Assembly: GCF_013456555.2 (NCBI RefSeq)
Contig: NZ_CP084884.1
Location: 124,001-188,000, forward strand
Direction: 5' to 3'
Length of the DNA stretch: 64,000 bases
Origin: Natrinema zhouii
GTDB taxonomy: Archaea > Halobacteriota > Halobacteria > Halobacteriales > Natrialbaceae
Shown here: positions 24,624 through 32,861 of the stretch, in pieces
Layout: each line of letters starts with the position of its first letter
Numbering within the stretch: position 1 is the first letter of the stretch
Made by a program: the position numbers and the translations under genes
Notes under the pieces: generated by a model
Seen by the model: only the letters and a program-made list of their open reading frames with translations
Told to the model about the DNA's origin: nothing
Database searches by the model: none

Positions 24624-24736
24624 GGCTCTGTTGAAATCCTATTCTTCATACGTATTTTAGCGTGAAACGCATGCTCACTACACATGCTTATTGACCAGCG
24701 AGCGTTCTATCAGGTTCGAGTGAGGTTCGTAGCGTC

Positions 24737-24765
24737 GTGCTGAATACACAGCGTATATTCAGCAC
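24737..24765 (+). repeat. 10-bp palindrome inside the IS6-type unit
   Basis: GTGCTGAATA at 24737-24746 and TATTCAGCAC at 24756-24765 with nine bases between. Could be a terminator for outward reads, or a protein-binding site upstream of the kinase gene. A weaker relative lies near the unit's right end. Confidence 0.55.
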
Positions 24766-24892
24766 GGATAGGACCTAGATTCTGCAGCCCGTGAGATCCA
24801 TCGCTATTCTGGGCCGCGAACAACGCGAATTATTCATTCAAAGAATTACGACTACCACGGGTTTTATTCTCATCAGTACCCACCGAGAAGTC

Positions 24893-27800
24893 ATGAGTGA
24901 CCGAGTGGACGCGACAGGATCTCCCTTCTGGGCGGATGATGCCGATGATTCATTAGTGATCCAGCGCTATCGCACGCTCGTCAATACCGTCGATGACGGG
25001 ATCTATCAGCTCGATGCTGCCGGTCGATTCGTCGCGGTTAACGATATCATCGTCGAGATGAGTGGCTACGCGCGAAACGAACTTCTCGGTGAACACGTCT
25101 CTATTGTACTTGAAGACGATGATGTCGAACGAATCACGCGTGAAATTACTAGGTGCATGGCGAACGACGACCGGTTGACCGAAACGTTCGAGATCACAGC
25201 ACGAACTGCATACGGTAAGAGCCTGCATTGCGAGCTGCAGACAAATCTACTCGTCGAAGAGGGCACGTTTCAAGGATCGGTCGGAATCATCCGTGACATC
25301 ACCGACAGAAAACGAGCGCAAGAGACGCTCGATGAACATGAACAACAACTCAAGCGTGAACGGGACCTAATTGATCAAATCCTCGAGACCAGTCCCGTCG
25401 GCATTCAGGTGCTTGACGCTGACGGCGAGATCATCCGACAGAACGACCGTCTCAAAGAAATACTCGAGGTCCCAGAAGGAAAAGCGGAAACGTACGATCC
25501 GTCACAGCGGACAGTCTACGACGAAGACGGAAGCGAAGTCACGATCGATGAACACCCCTTTGCTCGAACACTCGAGACGGGGGAACCGGTTTATGATGAA
25601 GTGCTTCGAATTGAACTTCCGAGTGGCAATTCACGATGGCTCTCGGTTAATGCAGAACCGCTCTTCAATGAGGCCGGCGAGATTGATCGTGTTGTCACGA
25701 CCGGTGAGGACATTACCGACCTCAAAGAACGTGAACGAGAACTCGAAACCGAATTAGATGAGGTTTTCGGACGGGTTTCCGATGCGTTTTATGCAGTCGA
25801 CGAAGAGTTCCGGTTTACGCACGTTAACGATCAAGCTGCGGACCTACTTCAGCATTCTAAAGAAGAGTTGCTCAGTGAGAATTTCTGGGACGTGTTCCCG
25901 ACCGCCGCAGAAACCGACGAAGTGTGGGACGCATTTCACACGGCACGGGATGCGCAGAAAGCGACCAGCTATGAACTCTATTCCGACACACTCGACTTCT
26001 GGATTGAAGCGAATCTCTACCCCTCCGAAACTGGGATTTCGGTCTACTTCCGTGACGTGACCGAGCGGAAGAAGCGCAAACGTGCCCTGGAGAAGTCCGA
26101 GCGACGCTACCGCACGCTCGCAGAGTATTTCCCGAACGGGCTCGTTACGCTGTTCGATCACGACTTCGAGTATACGCTGGCGGCTGGCCAGGGGTTCGAC
26201 TGGATTCCCCTCGATCCCGCCGATCTCGAAGGACAGAGCTTCTACGACGTCTGGCCCGAGGAGACGGTTACTGACCTTGAACCCGCGTTCAGGGCGGCAC
26301 TCGAGGGCAAAGAAGCGTCGGTCGAACTTGAGTACGCCGGTCGAGAATGGGTGCTTCACTCAGTGCCGATCACTGACGACCAGGACGAGGTCTTCGCCGG
26401 GATGACGATGGCCCAGGATATCACGGAACAGAAGGAACGCGAACGGTATCTCGAGAACACGAAGGCCCAATTCGAGGCAGCGACTGAAGCTGGTGCGGTC
26501 GGCACGTGGGAGTGGAACGTCCCAGAGGACACATTCGTTATGGGTACCACATTTGCCAACACGTTCGGCATCGATCCCAAAGACGCACGAGAAGGTATTC
26601 CACTCGAGCGATTGCTGTCGTCGATCCACGAGGACGACCGCGACCGGGTCGCTGAACAGATCGAAGAAGCCGTAGATACCTGTGGTGACTACGAGGCAGA
26701 GTATCGCGTCTGGAACGCTGACGATGAACTTCGGTGGGTCGTTGCTCGTGGCCACGTTGAATGCGACGAGGATGGGACTGCTGAGACGTTCCCCGGTGCG
26801 GTCACCGACATCACTAAACGGAAACATGCTGAGTTACAACTCGAGCGAAGCAACGAACAATTGGAGACGCTGTTCGAAATCCTCCCTGTTGGTGTCATCG
26901 TTACGGACCAAGACGGCGGATTCATCGAGGCTAACGCTGCCGCCGAAGAGATATGGGGTGGAGATGTGTTTGACGCCGACTCCCTCGAGGAGTACGACAA
27001 ATACCCCGTCAGGTGGGCCAACACCGGCAAGTCCGTCGAGCGTGATGAATGGACGCTCGGTTACGTTCTCGAGGGCGAGGAGGTTACTGATCCCAGGATC
27101 TTCGAGATCGATACCAGAGACGGTGAACAGCGGATTCTAAGTGTCCGCGGAATGCCTGTAAGAAACGACAGTGGGGAGGTAACCCGTGCCGTGATTACGC
27201 TGACCGACATCACCGAACGTCGCGAGTATCAGCGGAAACTCGAACAGACGGTCGCACAATTGGAGGCCTCGAACGAACGTCTCGAACACTTTGCGTACGC
27301 AGCCTCGCATGACCTGCAAGAACCGTTGCGGATGGTCTCGAGTTACCTCCAACTGATCGAGAAGAGGTACGGCGACGCACTCGACGAGGACGGCGAGGAG
27401 TTCCTCGACTTCGCCATCGACGGCGCGGCTCGGATGCGGTCGATGATCGACAGTCTGCTAAAGTATTCCCGCATCGAAACGCAGGGCGATCCGTTCGAAC
27501 CGACCGACCTCGAGTCAATTCTCGACGCCGTCCTTGCGGACATCCAGCTCCAAATTGAGGAAAGTGGCGCCGAGGTATCGGTTACCGAACTTCCATGCGT
27601 AAACGGCGATGCCAGCCAGTTACGCCAACTGTTCCAGAATCTACTCGAGAACGCGATCGAGTACAGTGGTGACGAACCGCCGACAATCCATGTCGACTCC
27701 GAGAAACGGGATGGGGAGTGGATCGTCTCAGTCACTGACGAGGGGATTGGTATTGATCCCGACGACCAGAAATGTGTGTTCGAGATCTTTCAGCGTCTTC

Positions 27801-27952
27801 ACAGCCGTAAGGAGTACGACGGGGCGGGTATCGGACTGGCGCTCTGCCAACGGATCATTGAGCGCCATGGTGGTGATATTTGGGTGGACTCGGAGCCTGG
27901 CGAGGGAACGACGTTCTCGTTCACGCTTCCTCCAGTGAACGACCGCAAGTAA
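24893..27952 (+). CDS. Multi-PAS sensor histidine kinase
   Basis: 1019 residues from the ATG at 24893; TTTTATTC lies about 27 bases upstream, fitting a leaderless archaeal transcript, and the 34 upstream in-frame residues are unlikely. Six PAS/PAC units can be placed at roughly 26-140, 160-277, 287-392, 404-515, 525-645 and 655-775, each ending in a DIT(D/E)RK-type linker. The HisKA box is ASHDLQEPLRM with His near 806. The ATPase has LFQNLLENAIEYSG (N box), TDEGIGIDP (G1) and GAGIGLALCQRIIERHGGDI (G2). No membrane segment is predicted, so it senses in the cytosol. No receiver gene is adjacent; signal unknown. The gene is cargo of a transposable unit. Confidence 0.92.
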   Translation: MSDRVDATGSPFWADDADDSLVIQRYRTLVNTVDDGIYQLDAAGRFVAVNDIIVEMSGYARNELLGEHVSIVLEDDDVERITREITRCMANDDRLTETFEITARTAYGKSLHCELQTNLLVEEGTFQGSVGIIRDITDRKRAQETLDEHEQQLKRERDLIDQILETSPVGIQVLDADGEIIRQNDRLKEILEVPEGKAETYDPSQRTVYDEDGSEVTIDEHPFARTLETGEPVYDEVLRIELPSGNSRWLSVNAEPLFNEAGEIDRVVTTGEDITDLKERERELETELDEVFGRVSDAFYAVDEEFRFTHVNDQAADLLQHSKEELLSENFWDVFPTAAETDEVWDAFHTARDAQKATSYELYSDTLDFWIEANLYPSETGISVYFRDVTERKKRKRALEKSERRYRTLAEYFPNGLVTLFDHDFEYTLAAGQGFDWIPLDPADLEGQSFYDVWPEETVTDLEPAFRAALEGKEASVELEYAGREWVLHSVPITDDQDEVFAGMTMAQDITEQKERERYLENTKAQFEAATEAGAVGTWEWNVPEDTFVMGTTFANTFGIDPKDAREGIPLERLLSSIHEDDRDRVAEQIEEAVDTCGDYEAEYRVWNADDELRWVVARGHVECDEDGTAETFPGAVTDITKRKHAELQLERSNEQLETLFEILPVGVIVTDQDGGFIEANAAAEEIWGGDVFDADSLEEYDKYPVRWANTGKSVERDEWTLGYVLEGEEVTDPRIFEIDTRDGEQRILSVRGMPVRNDSGEVTRAVITLTDITERREYQRKLEQTVAQLEASNERLEHFAYAASHDLQEPLRMVSSYLQLIEKRYGDALDEDGEEFLDFAIDGAARMRSMIDSLLKYSRIETQGDPFEPTDLESILDAVLADIQLQIEESGAEVSVTELPCVNGDASQLRQLFQNLLENAIEYSGDEPPTIHVDSEKRDGEWIVSVTDEGIGIDPDDQKCVFEIFQRLHSRKEYDGAGIGLALCQRIIERHGGDIWVDSEPGEGTTFSFTLPPVNDRK

Positions 27953-28124
27953 ATTACCAGAATTGGAGAAACAAACGAGAGGTCATGCTGAGCTCAATCT
28001 CTATATTCAGCAGGCGACTTTTGGCATATTTTGAATAAATCGATATCTGCTTCGGTAACTACTTGCTCTGTACTTACCGCAGAGGGTGCCAAACCTATCA
28101 TGTTCTAAGTATTTCAACAGAGCC

Positions 28125-28132
28125 TCTCGATT
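28125..28132 (+). repeat. Right target-site duplication TCTCGATT
   Basis: Identical to 24616-24623; see the unit at 24624-28124. Confidence 0.85.
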
Positions 28133-28181
28133 GTATCACTTGGGTTCTCTGTAGCCCTCTGTGCTTCCGATGCGATCGACC

Positions 28182-28215
28182 GTGGTGTTGCTCACCTCCT
28201 CAGAGGGGTGGAGGG
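28182..28215 (+). promoter_or_regulatory. Repeated hairpin leader, copy F
   Basis: GTGGTGTTGCT, stem CACCTC-CTCAGA-GGGGTG, then GAGGG. The next likely ATG (28256) is 40 bases away, but a GTG lies inside the hairpin's 3' arm, so the operative start is uncertain. Confidence 0.7.
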
Positions 28216-28255
28216 CGCGTGTACAAGCAATACGCGCTCTCCAAGACTGATCATC

Positions 28256-28399
28256 ATGCCACTCCTAGACGTATACGAACACACGTTTGACGAAGATGTC
28301 CCCCTCTCTCGACAGCCGCCCGTCGGAGACGGGGACAGCGAGGAACAGATACTGCCCTACGACGGACTCAGCGCAGACAGCGACACCGAGGAGGATTGA
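28256..28399 (+). CDS. 47-residue acidic protein
   Basis: MPLLDVYEHTFDEDVPLSRQ followed by PPVGDGDSEEQILPYDGLSA and DSDTEED. Highly acidic, probably disordered. A GTG at 28208 in the same frame would add 16 residues, but that part is non-acidic leader sequence. Function unknown; follows leader copy F. Confidence 0.45.
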   Translation: MPLLDVYEHTFDEDVPLSRQPPVGDGDSEEQILPYDGLSADSDTEED

Positions 28400-28556
28400 T
28401 CCTCACCATGACGATCGAGATCCAGAACAGGATGGCGTGGGTGGCGGCGAACGTGGGGGTCGAAGACGGTTGGGGTGCACGGCGAGTGCCTATGACTTTG
28501 AGCGATATATTTTGCCCAGAGGAAGAAATATGTGTGCCAATCCTGTTAGTAGGAGT

Positions 28557-29075
28557 ATGACAGACGATGTCCGTCACGGCGGCCCGCCCCCGTTCGATAG
28601 ACCGTTCGAAGGCGAGGACACAAAGCAGCGCGTGTACGGTGCGGTGTTACACGCTCGAGAGCCGATGACGGCCGCCGAGATCGCCGAGCGGGCAGACTGC
28701 TCGGGGGAGTCGGCACGGACACACCTGTCCTTCTACGCCGACCTTGGCATCGTCATTCGGCATGAAGGCCGGCCGGTCAGGTACGAGCGCAACGACGACT
28801 ATTTCGAGTGGCGGCGGGTCAACAAGCTGGCGCGGGAGAACACCGTCGACGAGTTGCAGGCCCGCGTGTCGGAGTTGACCGACCGGATCGAGGAATACCG
28901 CGGCGAATATGGGGTCGGCTCGCCCGCCAAGGTCGATGTCCTCGAGTTCGACGCGGAGCGGATTGACGACGTGTATGTGGAACTCGGTAATTGGGCCACC
29001 ATCATTGAGGAGCGTCGCCTACACGAACGCGCCAGAAGAAAGGCCGCCGGCTCGACGGCCCCATCGCATAGCTGA
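28557..29075 (+). CDS. DUF7342-type winged-helix protein (probable antitoxin/regulator)
   Basis: 172 residues from MTDDVRHGGPPPFDRPFEGE; AGGAGT precedes the ATG and the 90 upstream in-frame residues are non-haloarchaeal in composition. The winged helix is MTAAEIAERADCSGESARTH and LSFYADLGIVIRHEGRPVRY; a helical tail (VDELQARVSELTDRIEEYRG) follows. The family, which I recall as DUF7342, is often found next to a short partner gene as here, suggesting a TA-like or regulator-effector pair. Confidence 0.75.
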   Translation: MTDDVRHGGPPPFDRPFEGEDTKQRVYGAVLHAREPMTAAEIAERADCSGESARTHLSFYADLGIVIRHEGRPVRYERNDDYFEWRRVNKLARENTVDELQARVSELTDRIEEYRGEYGVGSPAKVDVLEFDAERIDDVYVELGNWATIIEERRLHERARRKAAGSTAPSHS

Positions 29076-29076
29076 G

Positions 29077-29508
29077 ATGGTGCCGGCGGATGACGGTGCG
29101 AGTCCCGCACCGATAGATCGGTCGATGTTGGAGCGAATGCGTTCCCGATTCGTTGGGCGTCGCATGTTCGAGTCGGCGGAGATCGTCAAGGAGGGGAAGC
29201 TGCACCTCTGCGTCGAGCTGTCAGGCGACTACTATCCGAACGAGGCGTCTGCTCGCTTTGAGATTCGCTGGTATCGCAACGACGACTTCAACTTTCACTA
29301 CCAGGAGGAGCGACGGGACGGGGCGTGGAAGTGTCGATGGGATCGGCACCCAAACGCACACAACTTACGGGATCACTTCCATCCACCGCCAGCCACTAGC
29401 CGCACCGACGCGGAGAACGCTCAGTGGCCGGACGACCACCGCGACGTGAGCCGCCTCGTCCTTGATCACATCGAGGAGCACATCGAGATGCTGTGGGAGC
29501 AGCAGTAG
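29077..29508 (+). CDS. Small partner protein with TumE-like C-terminus
   Basis: 143 residues starting one base after the DUF7342 stop. KLHLCVELSGDYYPNEASAR and FEIRWYRNDDFNFHYQEERR form a beta sheet; WDRHPNAHNLRDHFHPPPAT is a HisPro-rich motif that I recall from TumE-like proteins, and LVLDHIEEHIEMLWEQQ closes it. TumE proteins are toxins of two-gene systems with an HTH antitoxin; the order fits, though toxicity is only inferred. Confidence 0.55.
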   Translation: MVPADDGASPAPIDRSMLERMRSRFVGRRMFESAEIVKEGKLHLCVELSGDYYPNEASARFEIRWYRNDDFNFHYQEERRDGAWKCRWDRHPNAHNLRDHFHPPPATSRTDAENAQWPDDHRDVSRLVLDHIEEHIEMLWEQQ

Positions 29509-29630
29509 GCGGAGGCATTGCCGAACGTGTTGAGGAGATCCGTTCGAGACGTGCGACTGTTACTTTTGTCCGGAGGAGACGCTGAGATTCGACTGACCCA
29601 ATTTTCGGAGTGAACGGACACTTCAAAAGA

Positions 29631-29662
29631 GCGCTATTCGACCCTCAAAGAGGGATATAGGG
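29631..29662 (+). promoter_or_regulatory. Repeated hairpin leader, copy G
   Basis: GCGCTATTCG then a perfect stem ACCCTC-AA-AGAGGG and ATATAGGG, 9 bases before the ATG at 29672. Stem bases differ from other copies but remain paired. Confidence 0.65.
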
Positions 29663-29671
29663 ACTGTTGAG

Positions 29672-29758
29672 ATGGAGACGAGTGGACTAGCGACTCATGC
29701 TCTACGGTGGGAAACAAAACGTACGGAAAGCGCTGGTGAGGGTGCCTCTGACAGGTAA
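29672..29758 (+). CDS. 28-residue microprotein under the shared leader
   Basis: METSGLATHALRWETKRTES then AGEGASDR and TAA. Too short to classify. Supported mainly by its fixed distance to leader copy G. Confidence 0.4.
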   Translation: METSGLATHALRWETKRTESAGEGASDR

Positions 29759-29933
29759 CAGCCGAACGGACGACAACCGCCCGGCATCCCCACATATAAA
29801 CCAACTAATACGTATAGATAATTCTTTTGATCTATCGACAAAATATCCTTTCACTTTCACTCCACTACTCGGAGATTCACGAGGGAAGGGATAAGAGCGA
29901 AAATTGACGACACACGAGGAGTTCCACAACACC

Positions 29934-30962
29934 ATGAACTACGACGATGACGACCGCTGGGAGTTCGCTCCCGAAGACGAAGGAAGTATTGCTCCCGATG
30001 TGACCGACTCGAGAGCCATCGACGACGGCAGCTACGAACGCGTCGACGACTCGCTCGAAAACGATCACGTGGGGTATCCAGACGCTCCTGAATCAGCATC
30101 CTACAAGGACGGCTCCACCGCTGAGAATCAGTGCAAGTGTGGCACAGAGATCGCTCACGATCGAACAAAGTGCGACTTCTGTCTCACGAACAGCCTCGAC
30201 TACGGTGATCTGGCGGTCCAACCTGACACCGAGCGCGAGCTCACTGGGCTGATTCACGTTCTTGTCGACGCGAAAACCGAGCATAACGCCATTAGCAAAG
30301 CCAAATCCGTCTTCAGAGGACTGACTGGCAATCCCTTCACCACCTCTATCGACGGTATCGACGAGTGCGAAGTGATTGCTGACCTCGAGGGCGAGCTCGT
30401 GACGCGGTTCTCTCGTGAATGGGGTCAATTGCCTGGTGCCGCTGACCTTGACACGACTGAAGGACAGCGCCAGCTCGATCTCATCCGCCAGAACGCCGGC
30501 CACGACTACACTATAGCTGCTGAGGAGAGTACCGCCAACACCGAGGGAAACCGACCGACGCTCGAGCCAGTGCTGTTCGACGCTGAAGGCGAGCCAATCA
30601 CTGACATCGAGGAGGTCGGACAGCTAATTGCCGGCGGCACGCTCGAGCGAACCAGTTCCAACTGGGATACTGACGAATATCCGCGACGTGAGGAGCCAAC
30701 ACGCACCTGGATCGTTCCTGCGATCGCCCTCGAACACGTCTCCCCACCGGATCGCTCCGAGAACCCTCCTCGTGAGGGGCGAACCCGTCGCAATCTGGAG
30801 TGTCAGTCTTGCGGTGAGGCGACGCACCACACGTTCGGTGGCTTCGATGAAGTGCCAGTTCCAGAGATTCCAGACTCATCAATCTGGGAATGCACCCGGT
30901 GTCAGTCTTCTCGACACGGCCCGGACCCTGACAGTCCGAACGGAAACACGCACCGCCGGTGA
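29934..30962 (+). CDS. Zinc-finger protein of the family annotated 'biosurfactant protein 1'
   Basis: 342 residues from MNYDDDDRWEFAPEDEGSIA (a TTG 30 bases upstream is less likely). After an acidic N-terminus, NQCKCGTEIAHDRTKCDFCL at about residues 66-85 forms a first zinc site; near the C-terminus LECQSCGEATHHTFGGFDEV and WECTRCQSSRHGPDP form a second. The order and spacing match a haloarchaeal family I recall under the name 'biosurfactant protein 1', whose true role is unclear; the two treble-clef-like fingers suggest a nucleic-acid or protein adaptor. Confidence 0.7.
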   Translation: MNYDDDDRWEFAPEDEGSIAPDVTDSRAIDDGSYERVDDSLENDHVGYPDAPESASYKDGSTAENQCKCGTEIAHDRTKCDFCLTNSLDYGDLAVQPDTERELTGLIHVLVDAKTEHNAISKAKSVFRGLTGNPFTTSIDGIDECEVIADLEGELVTRFSREWGQLPGAADLDTTEGQRQLDLIRQNAGHDYTIAAEESTANTEGNRPTLEPVLFDAEGEPITDIEEVGQLIAGGTLERTSSNWDTDEYPRREEPTRTWIVPAIALEHVSPPDRSENPPREGRTRRNLECQSCGEATHHTFGGFDEVPVPEIPDSSIWECTRCQSSRHGPDPDSPNGNTHRR

Positions 30963-31029
30963 ACTAAAAATCTGGACGACGGACGCGTCTCACTGCTCGA
31001 AATACACGTTAGACCAGCGCCACGGTCCC

Positions 31030-31065
31030 GTAGTGTTGTTCCTCTCCTCGAGGAAGTGAGAGGAG
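31030..31065 (+). promoter_or_regulatory. Repeated hairpin leader, copy H
   Basis: GTAGTGTTGTT then CCTCTC-CTCGAGGAAGT-GAGAGG and AG, 6 bases before the ATG at 31072. The stem has changed on both sides relative to copy E (CCACCC/GGGTGG) while preserving pairing. Confidence 0.8.
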
Positions 31066-31071
31066 TCCACG

Positions 31072-31281
31072 ATGGCAGATGCCGACCAGACTGATGAGTC
31101 ACTGACACCAGCACAGCGCCTCAAGTCATCGAATCCCCGGATCATTGATGCAGGAGTCGCGACGATCACCGACATGGAGACACTTCAGGCGTGTGTCGCC
31201 TACGAAAACCAGCACCAACAACGCCTTCCGATCCTCAAACAGCTAGGCCAGCGAGCTGAAGAACTTCGTGAGGAGTCGTGA
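31072..31281 (+). CDS. Hypothetical 69-residue protein
   Basis: MADADQTDESLTPAQRLKSS followed by NPRIIDAGVATITDMETLQA and CVAYENQHQQRLPILKQLGQ. Helical with a central hydrophobic patch; a common size for plasmid accessory proteins. No family recognised. Leader copy H fixes the start. Confidence 0.6.
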   Translation: MADADQTDESLTPAQRLKSSNPRIIDAGVATITDMETLQACVAYENQHQQRLPILKQLGQRAEELREES

Positions 31282-31315
31282 CTGGTCCACCGATTACGAC
31301 GCCTGCGAAGATCTG

Positions 31316-31347
31316 AGAGTATTGTTTGTACCCTCGAGAGGGGTGGA
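31316..31347 (+). promoter_or_regulatory. Repeated hairpin leader, copy I
   Basis: GTATTGTTTGT, stem ACCC-TCGAGA-GGGGT, then GGATG. It precedes a gene whose start and frame are destroyed, so here the leader outlived its gene. Confidence 0.7.
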
Positions 31348-31358
31348 TGTTTTTCCAG

Positions 31359-31751
31359 ATAACAGATCAACCCGAGATTATGATCCAACAACAGACAGGT
31401 TCACCGCTGACGGTGGACTCGAATCGACCGAAGAAAGTGTTGCGACCTCGCTCGAGGATTTCGGCGCTGACGTCAGCCATCGCAAGGTCGAAACACGACT
31501 CGATCGCCCCGTGCCAGCGAGTTCGGCATCGACGACCGCGTCGACGAACTCGAGGCAACACTCGGGGAGAAAGACGACCGTATCAACGAACTTGAGGCGA
31601 CTAATGAAGCGCTTCGAGAGCAACTCAGTGACTATCAGGAGGTACTCGAGCGTCGTAATCAATATTCGAACCCCAAATAGATGAGACGGGTGCTGATGAC
31701 GGTGACTCGATCTGGGGTCGTGCACGGCGGTTCGTCGGAAATGACAACTGA
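31359..31751 (+). pseudogene. Coiled-coil gene with lost start and several frameshifts
   Basis: At the expected distance after the leader the codon is ATA followed by TDQP; one base over, RDYDPTTDRFTADGGLESTE, ESVATSLEDFGADVSHRKVE and TRLDRPVP; then another frame gives EFGIDDRVDELEATLGEKDD, RINELEATNEALREQLSDYQ and EVLERRNQYS; then a third gives DETGADDGDSIWGRARRFVG and NDN. Rebuilt, it is an about 130-residue protein with a heptad-rich middle. Start loss plus three shifts mean it is not functional. Confidence 0.6.
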
Positions 31752-32208
31752 GACCCATTCCAAAGTCATTCGCCGAGTTTTTCGACTGAGGTGACGGCTG
31801 AGATTCGGTCACCTGGTCTATTCTCTGGATTGGCGATAACTGGATCGACCGGCGGGATCGGTGTTTCCTGTGAAGCAGTAGTTGGTAGACTGGCAGTAAT
31901 CTTGGTGCTCCTGATCAGTGGCTGGTGGTTCTGGTCAGCGTCTCCCTCTGAAGGCCGTGGATCTCATCGGGTGGGACCCGGTCGTTCTCTGTATCGGCGG
32001 GGCGTTGGATTTCCTAAGGAAGGTATATCTATCGTTTAGAGGGGAATCCTCGAGTTGCAACCTGATGTGTTCGTGTGCTGTCTATTTTCAGTTTCACCGT
32101 GGTTGGATCGCCTATTTGTGAATACGGGTGTTCTCCTGCTTGTAGAGGGAGTAACCACACCACCTCCATCGAAATCACACGCTCCCTCTGTATTACCTTC
32201 ACAAATTC
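31752..32208. other. Intergenic stretch with leader-like copy K
   Basis: No credible coding region on either strand until 32209. At 32126-32154 lies a diverged leader (see separate entry). Confidence 0.4.
32126..32154 (+). promoter_or_regulatory. Diverged hairpin leader, copy K
   Basis: GGGTGTT then CTCC-TGCTTGTAGA-GGGAG and TAAC. Less similar than A-J and 54 bases before the next ATG, so it may be a relic or unrelated. Confidence 0.35.
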
Positions 32209-32361
32209 ATGTCCACGACGAACCCACCGGATCTCGGTGCGTGTCCGTTCTGCCAGGCCGAGATCACGACGATCAACGTGATCCTCGAGTATGAGACCGA
32301 GACGGGACCGGCCGTATACGCCGAGTGTCCTGAGTGCCGCGACGTCGTGAACCCACAGTAA
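32209..32361 (+). CDS. DUF7837-type small zinc-binding protein
   Basis: 50 residues: MSTTNPPDLGACPFCQAEIT then YAECPECRDVVNPQ. Two CxxC pairs around a short beta hairpin (VILEYETETGPAVYAE) make a classic zinc ribbon, matching a haloarchaeal family I recall as DUF7837. It is followed after nine bases by another zinc-ribbon gene. Confidence 0.65.
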   Translation: MSTTNPPDLGACPFCQAEITTINVILEYETETGPAVYAECPECRDVVNPQ

Positions 32362-32370
32362 CCACCGCCC

Positions 32371-32523
32371 ATGCTATGTGACAGAGTAGGCCGGTTGTTT
32401 GGCCTAGTGAACGAAAAGGACGTCGTGTACGAGTGTCGGCGCTGTGGCACCACTGTTGACAAAGATACCGATACCTGTCCTGAATGCCGGACAGAAACGA
32501 TCGTACAACATCGGATATCCTGA
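32371..32523 (+). CDS. 50-residue rubredoxin-like zinc-ribbon protein
   Basis: MLCDRVGRLFGLVNEKDVVY followed by ECRRCGTTVDKDTDTCPECR. The CRRCG...CPECR knuckles are those of small haloarchaeal zinc ribbons with an N-terminal helix. Three bases separate its TGA from the next ATG, so it is cotranscribed with the winged-helix gene. Confidence 0.65.
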   Translation: MLCDRVGRLFGLVNEKDVVYECRRCGTTVDKDTDTCPECRTETIVQHRIS

Positions 32524-32526
32524 CCT

Positions 32527-32754
32527 ATGGACAAGGAGTACAACCAGATCCTGGTACTCGTGGCGGAGAGTCCGGGGACCACCCTCAAGGAAATTACCGA
32601 TATGGCAGCCGATCACGGCGTCATTGATACGGACATCCCGGATGTCCTTTCAGAGGCGCTAAGAAACGATGATCTTCTCGAGTTTGATGACCGGTACTGG
32701 GTGATGCGGAAGGGAAAGTACGGGTTCCACCAATACGATCATCCGGAAACCTGA
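32527..32754 (+). CDS. Small winged-helix protein
   Basis: 75 residues; YNQILVLVAESPGTTLKEIT, DMAADHGVIDTDIPDVLSEA and LRNDDLLEFDDRYWVMRKGK make one complete winged helix with little else. Possibly a plasmid regulator. It follows two zinc-ribbon genes in the same direction with minimal spacing. Confidence 0.65.
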   Translation: MDKEYNQILVLVAESPGTTLKEITDMAADHGVIDTDIPDVLSEALRNDDLLEFDDRYWVMRKGKYGFHQYDHPET

Positions 32755-32861
32755 TTGCAGGTGGATTCGGAACGAGTACCGGGATTGGAAGCCACGCCTC
32801 TGGGAGGTGTATCTGGTCTGCTACAAGCATCTCATCTCCAGCGTATAACGTGATGGACCAG

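Larger units (their letters stand above)
24624..28124 (+). mobile_element. Transposase-less IS6-type unit carrying a histidine kinase
   Basis: A 3501-base unit bounded by GGCTCTGTTGAAAT (24624-24637) and its inverse ATTTCAACAGAGCC (28111-28124), and flanked by the exact direct repeat TCTCGATT. The terminal repeat resembles the IS6/IS26 consensus (GGCACTGTTGCAAA), and 8-bp duplications are IS6-like. The only sizeable gene inside is the PAS histidine kinase; no transposase is present, so mobilisation must have been in trans. Inside the left end is a 10-bp palindrome arm pair GTGCTGAATA/TATTCAGCAC (24737-24765), and a related TGCTGA...TCAGCA lies near 27990 by the right end. The intact target duplication indicates a fairly recent single insertion. 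Confidence 0.75.
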
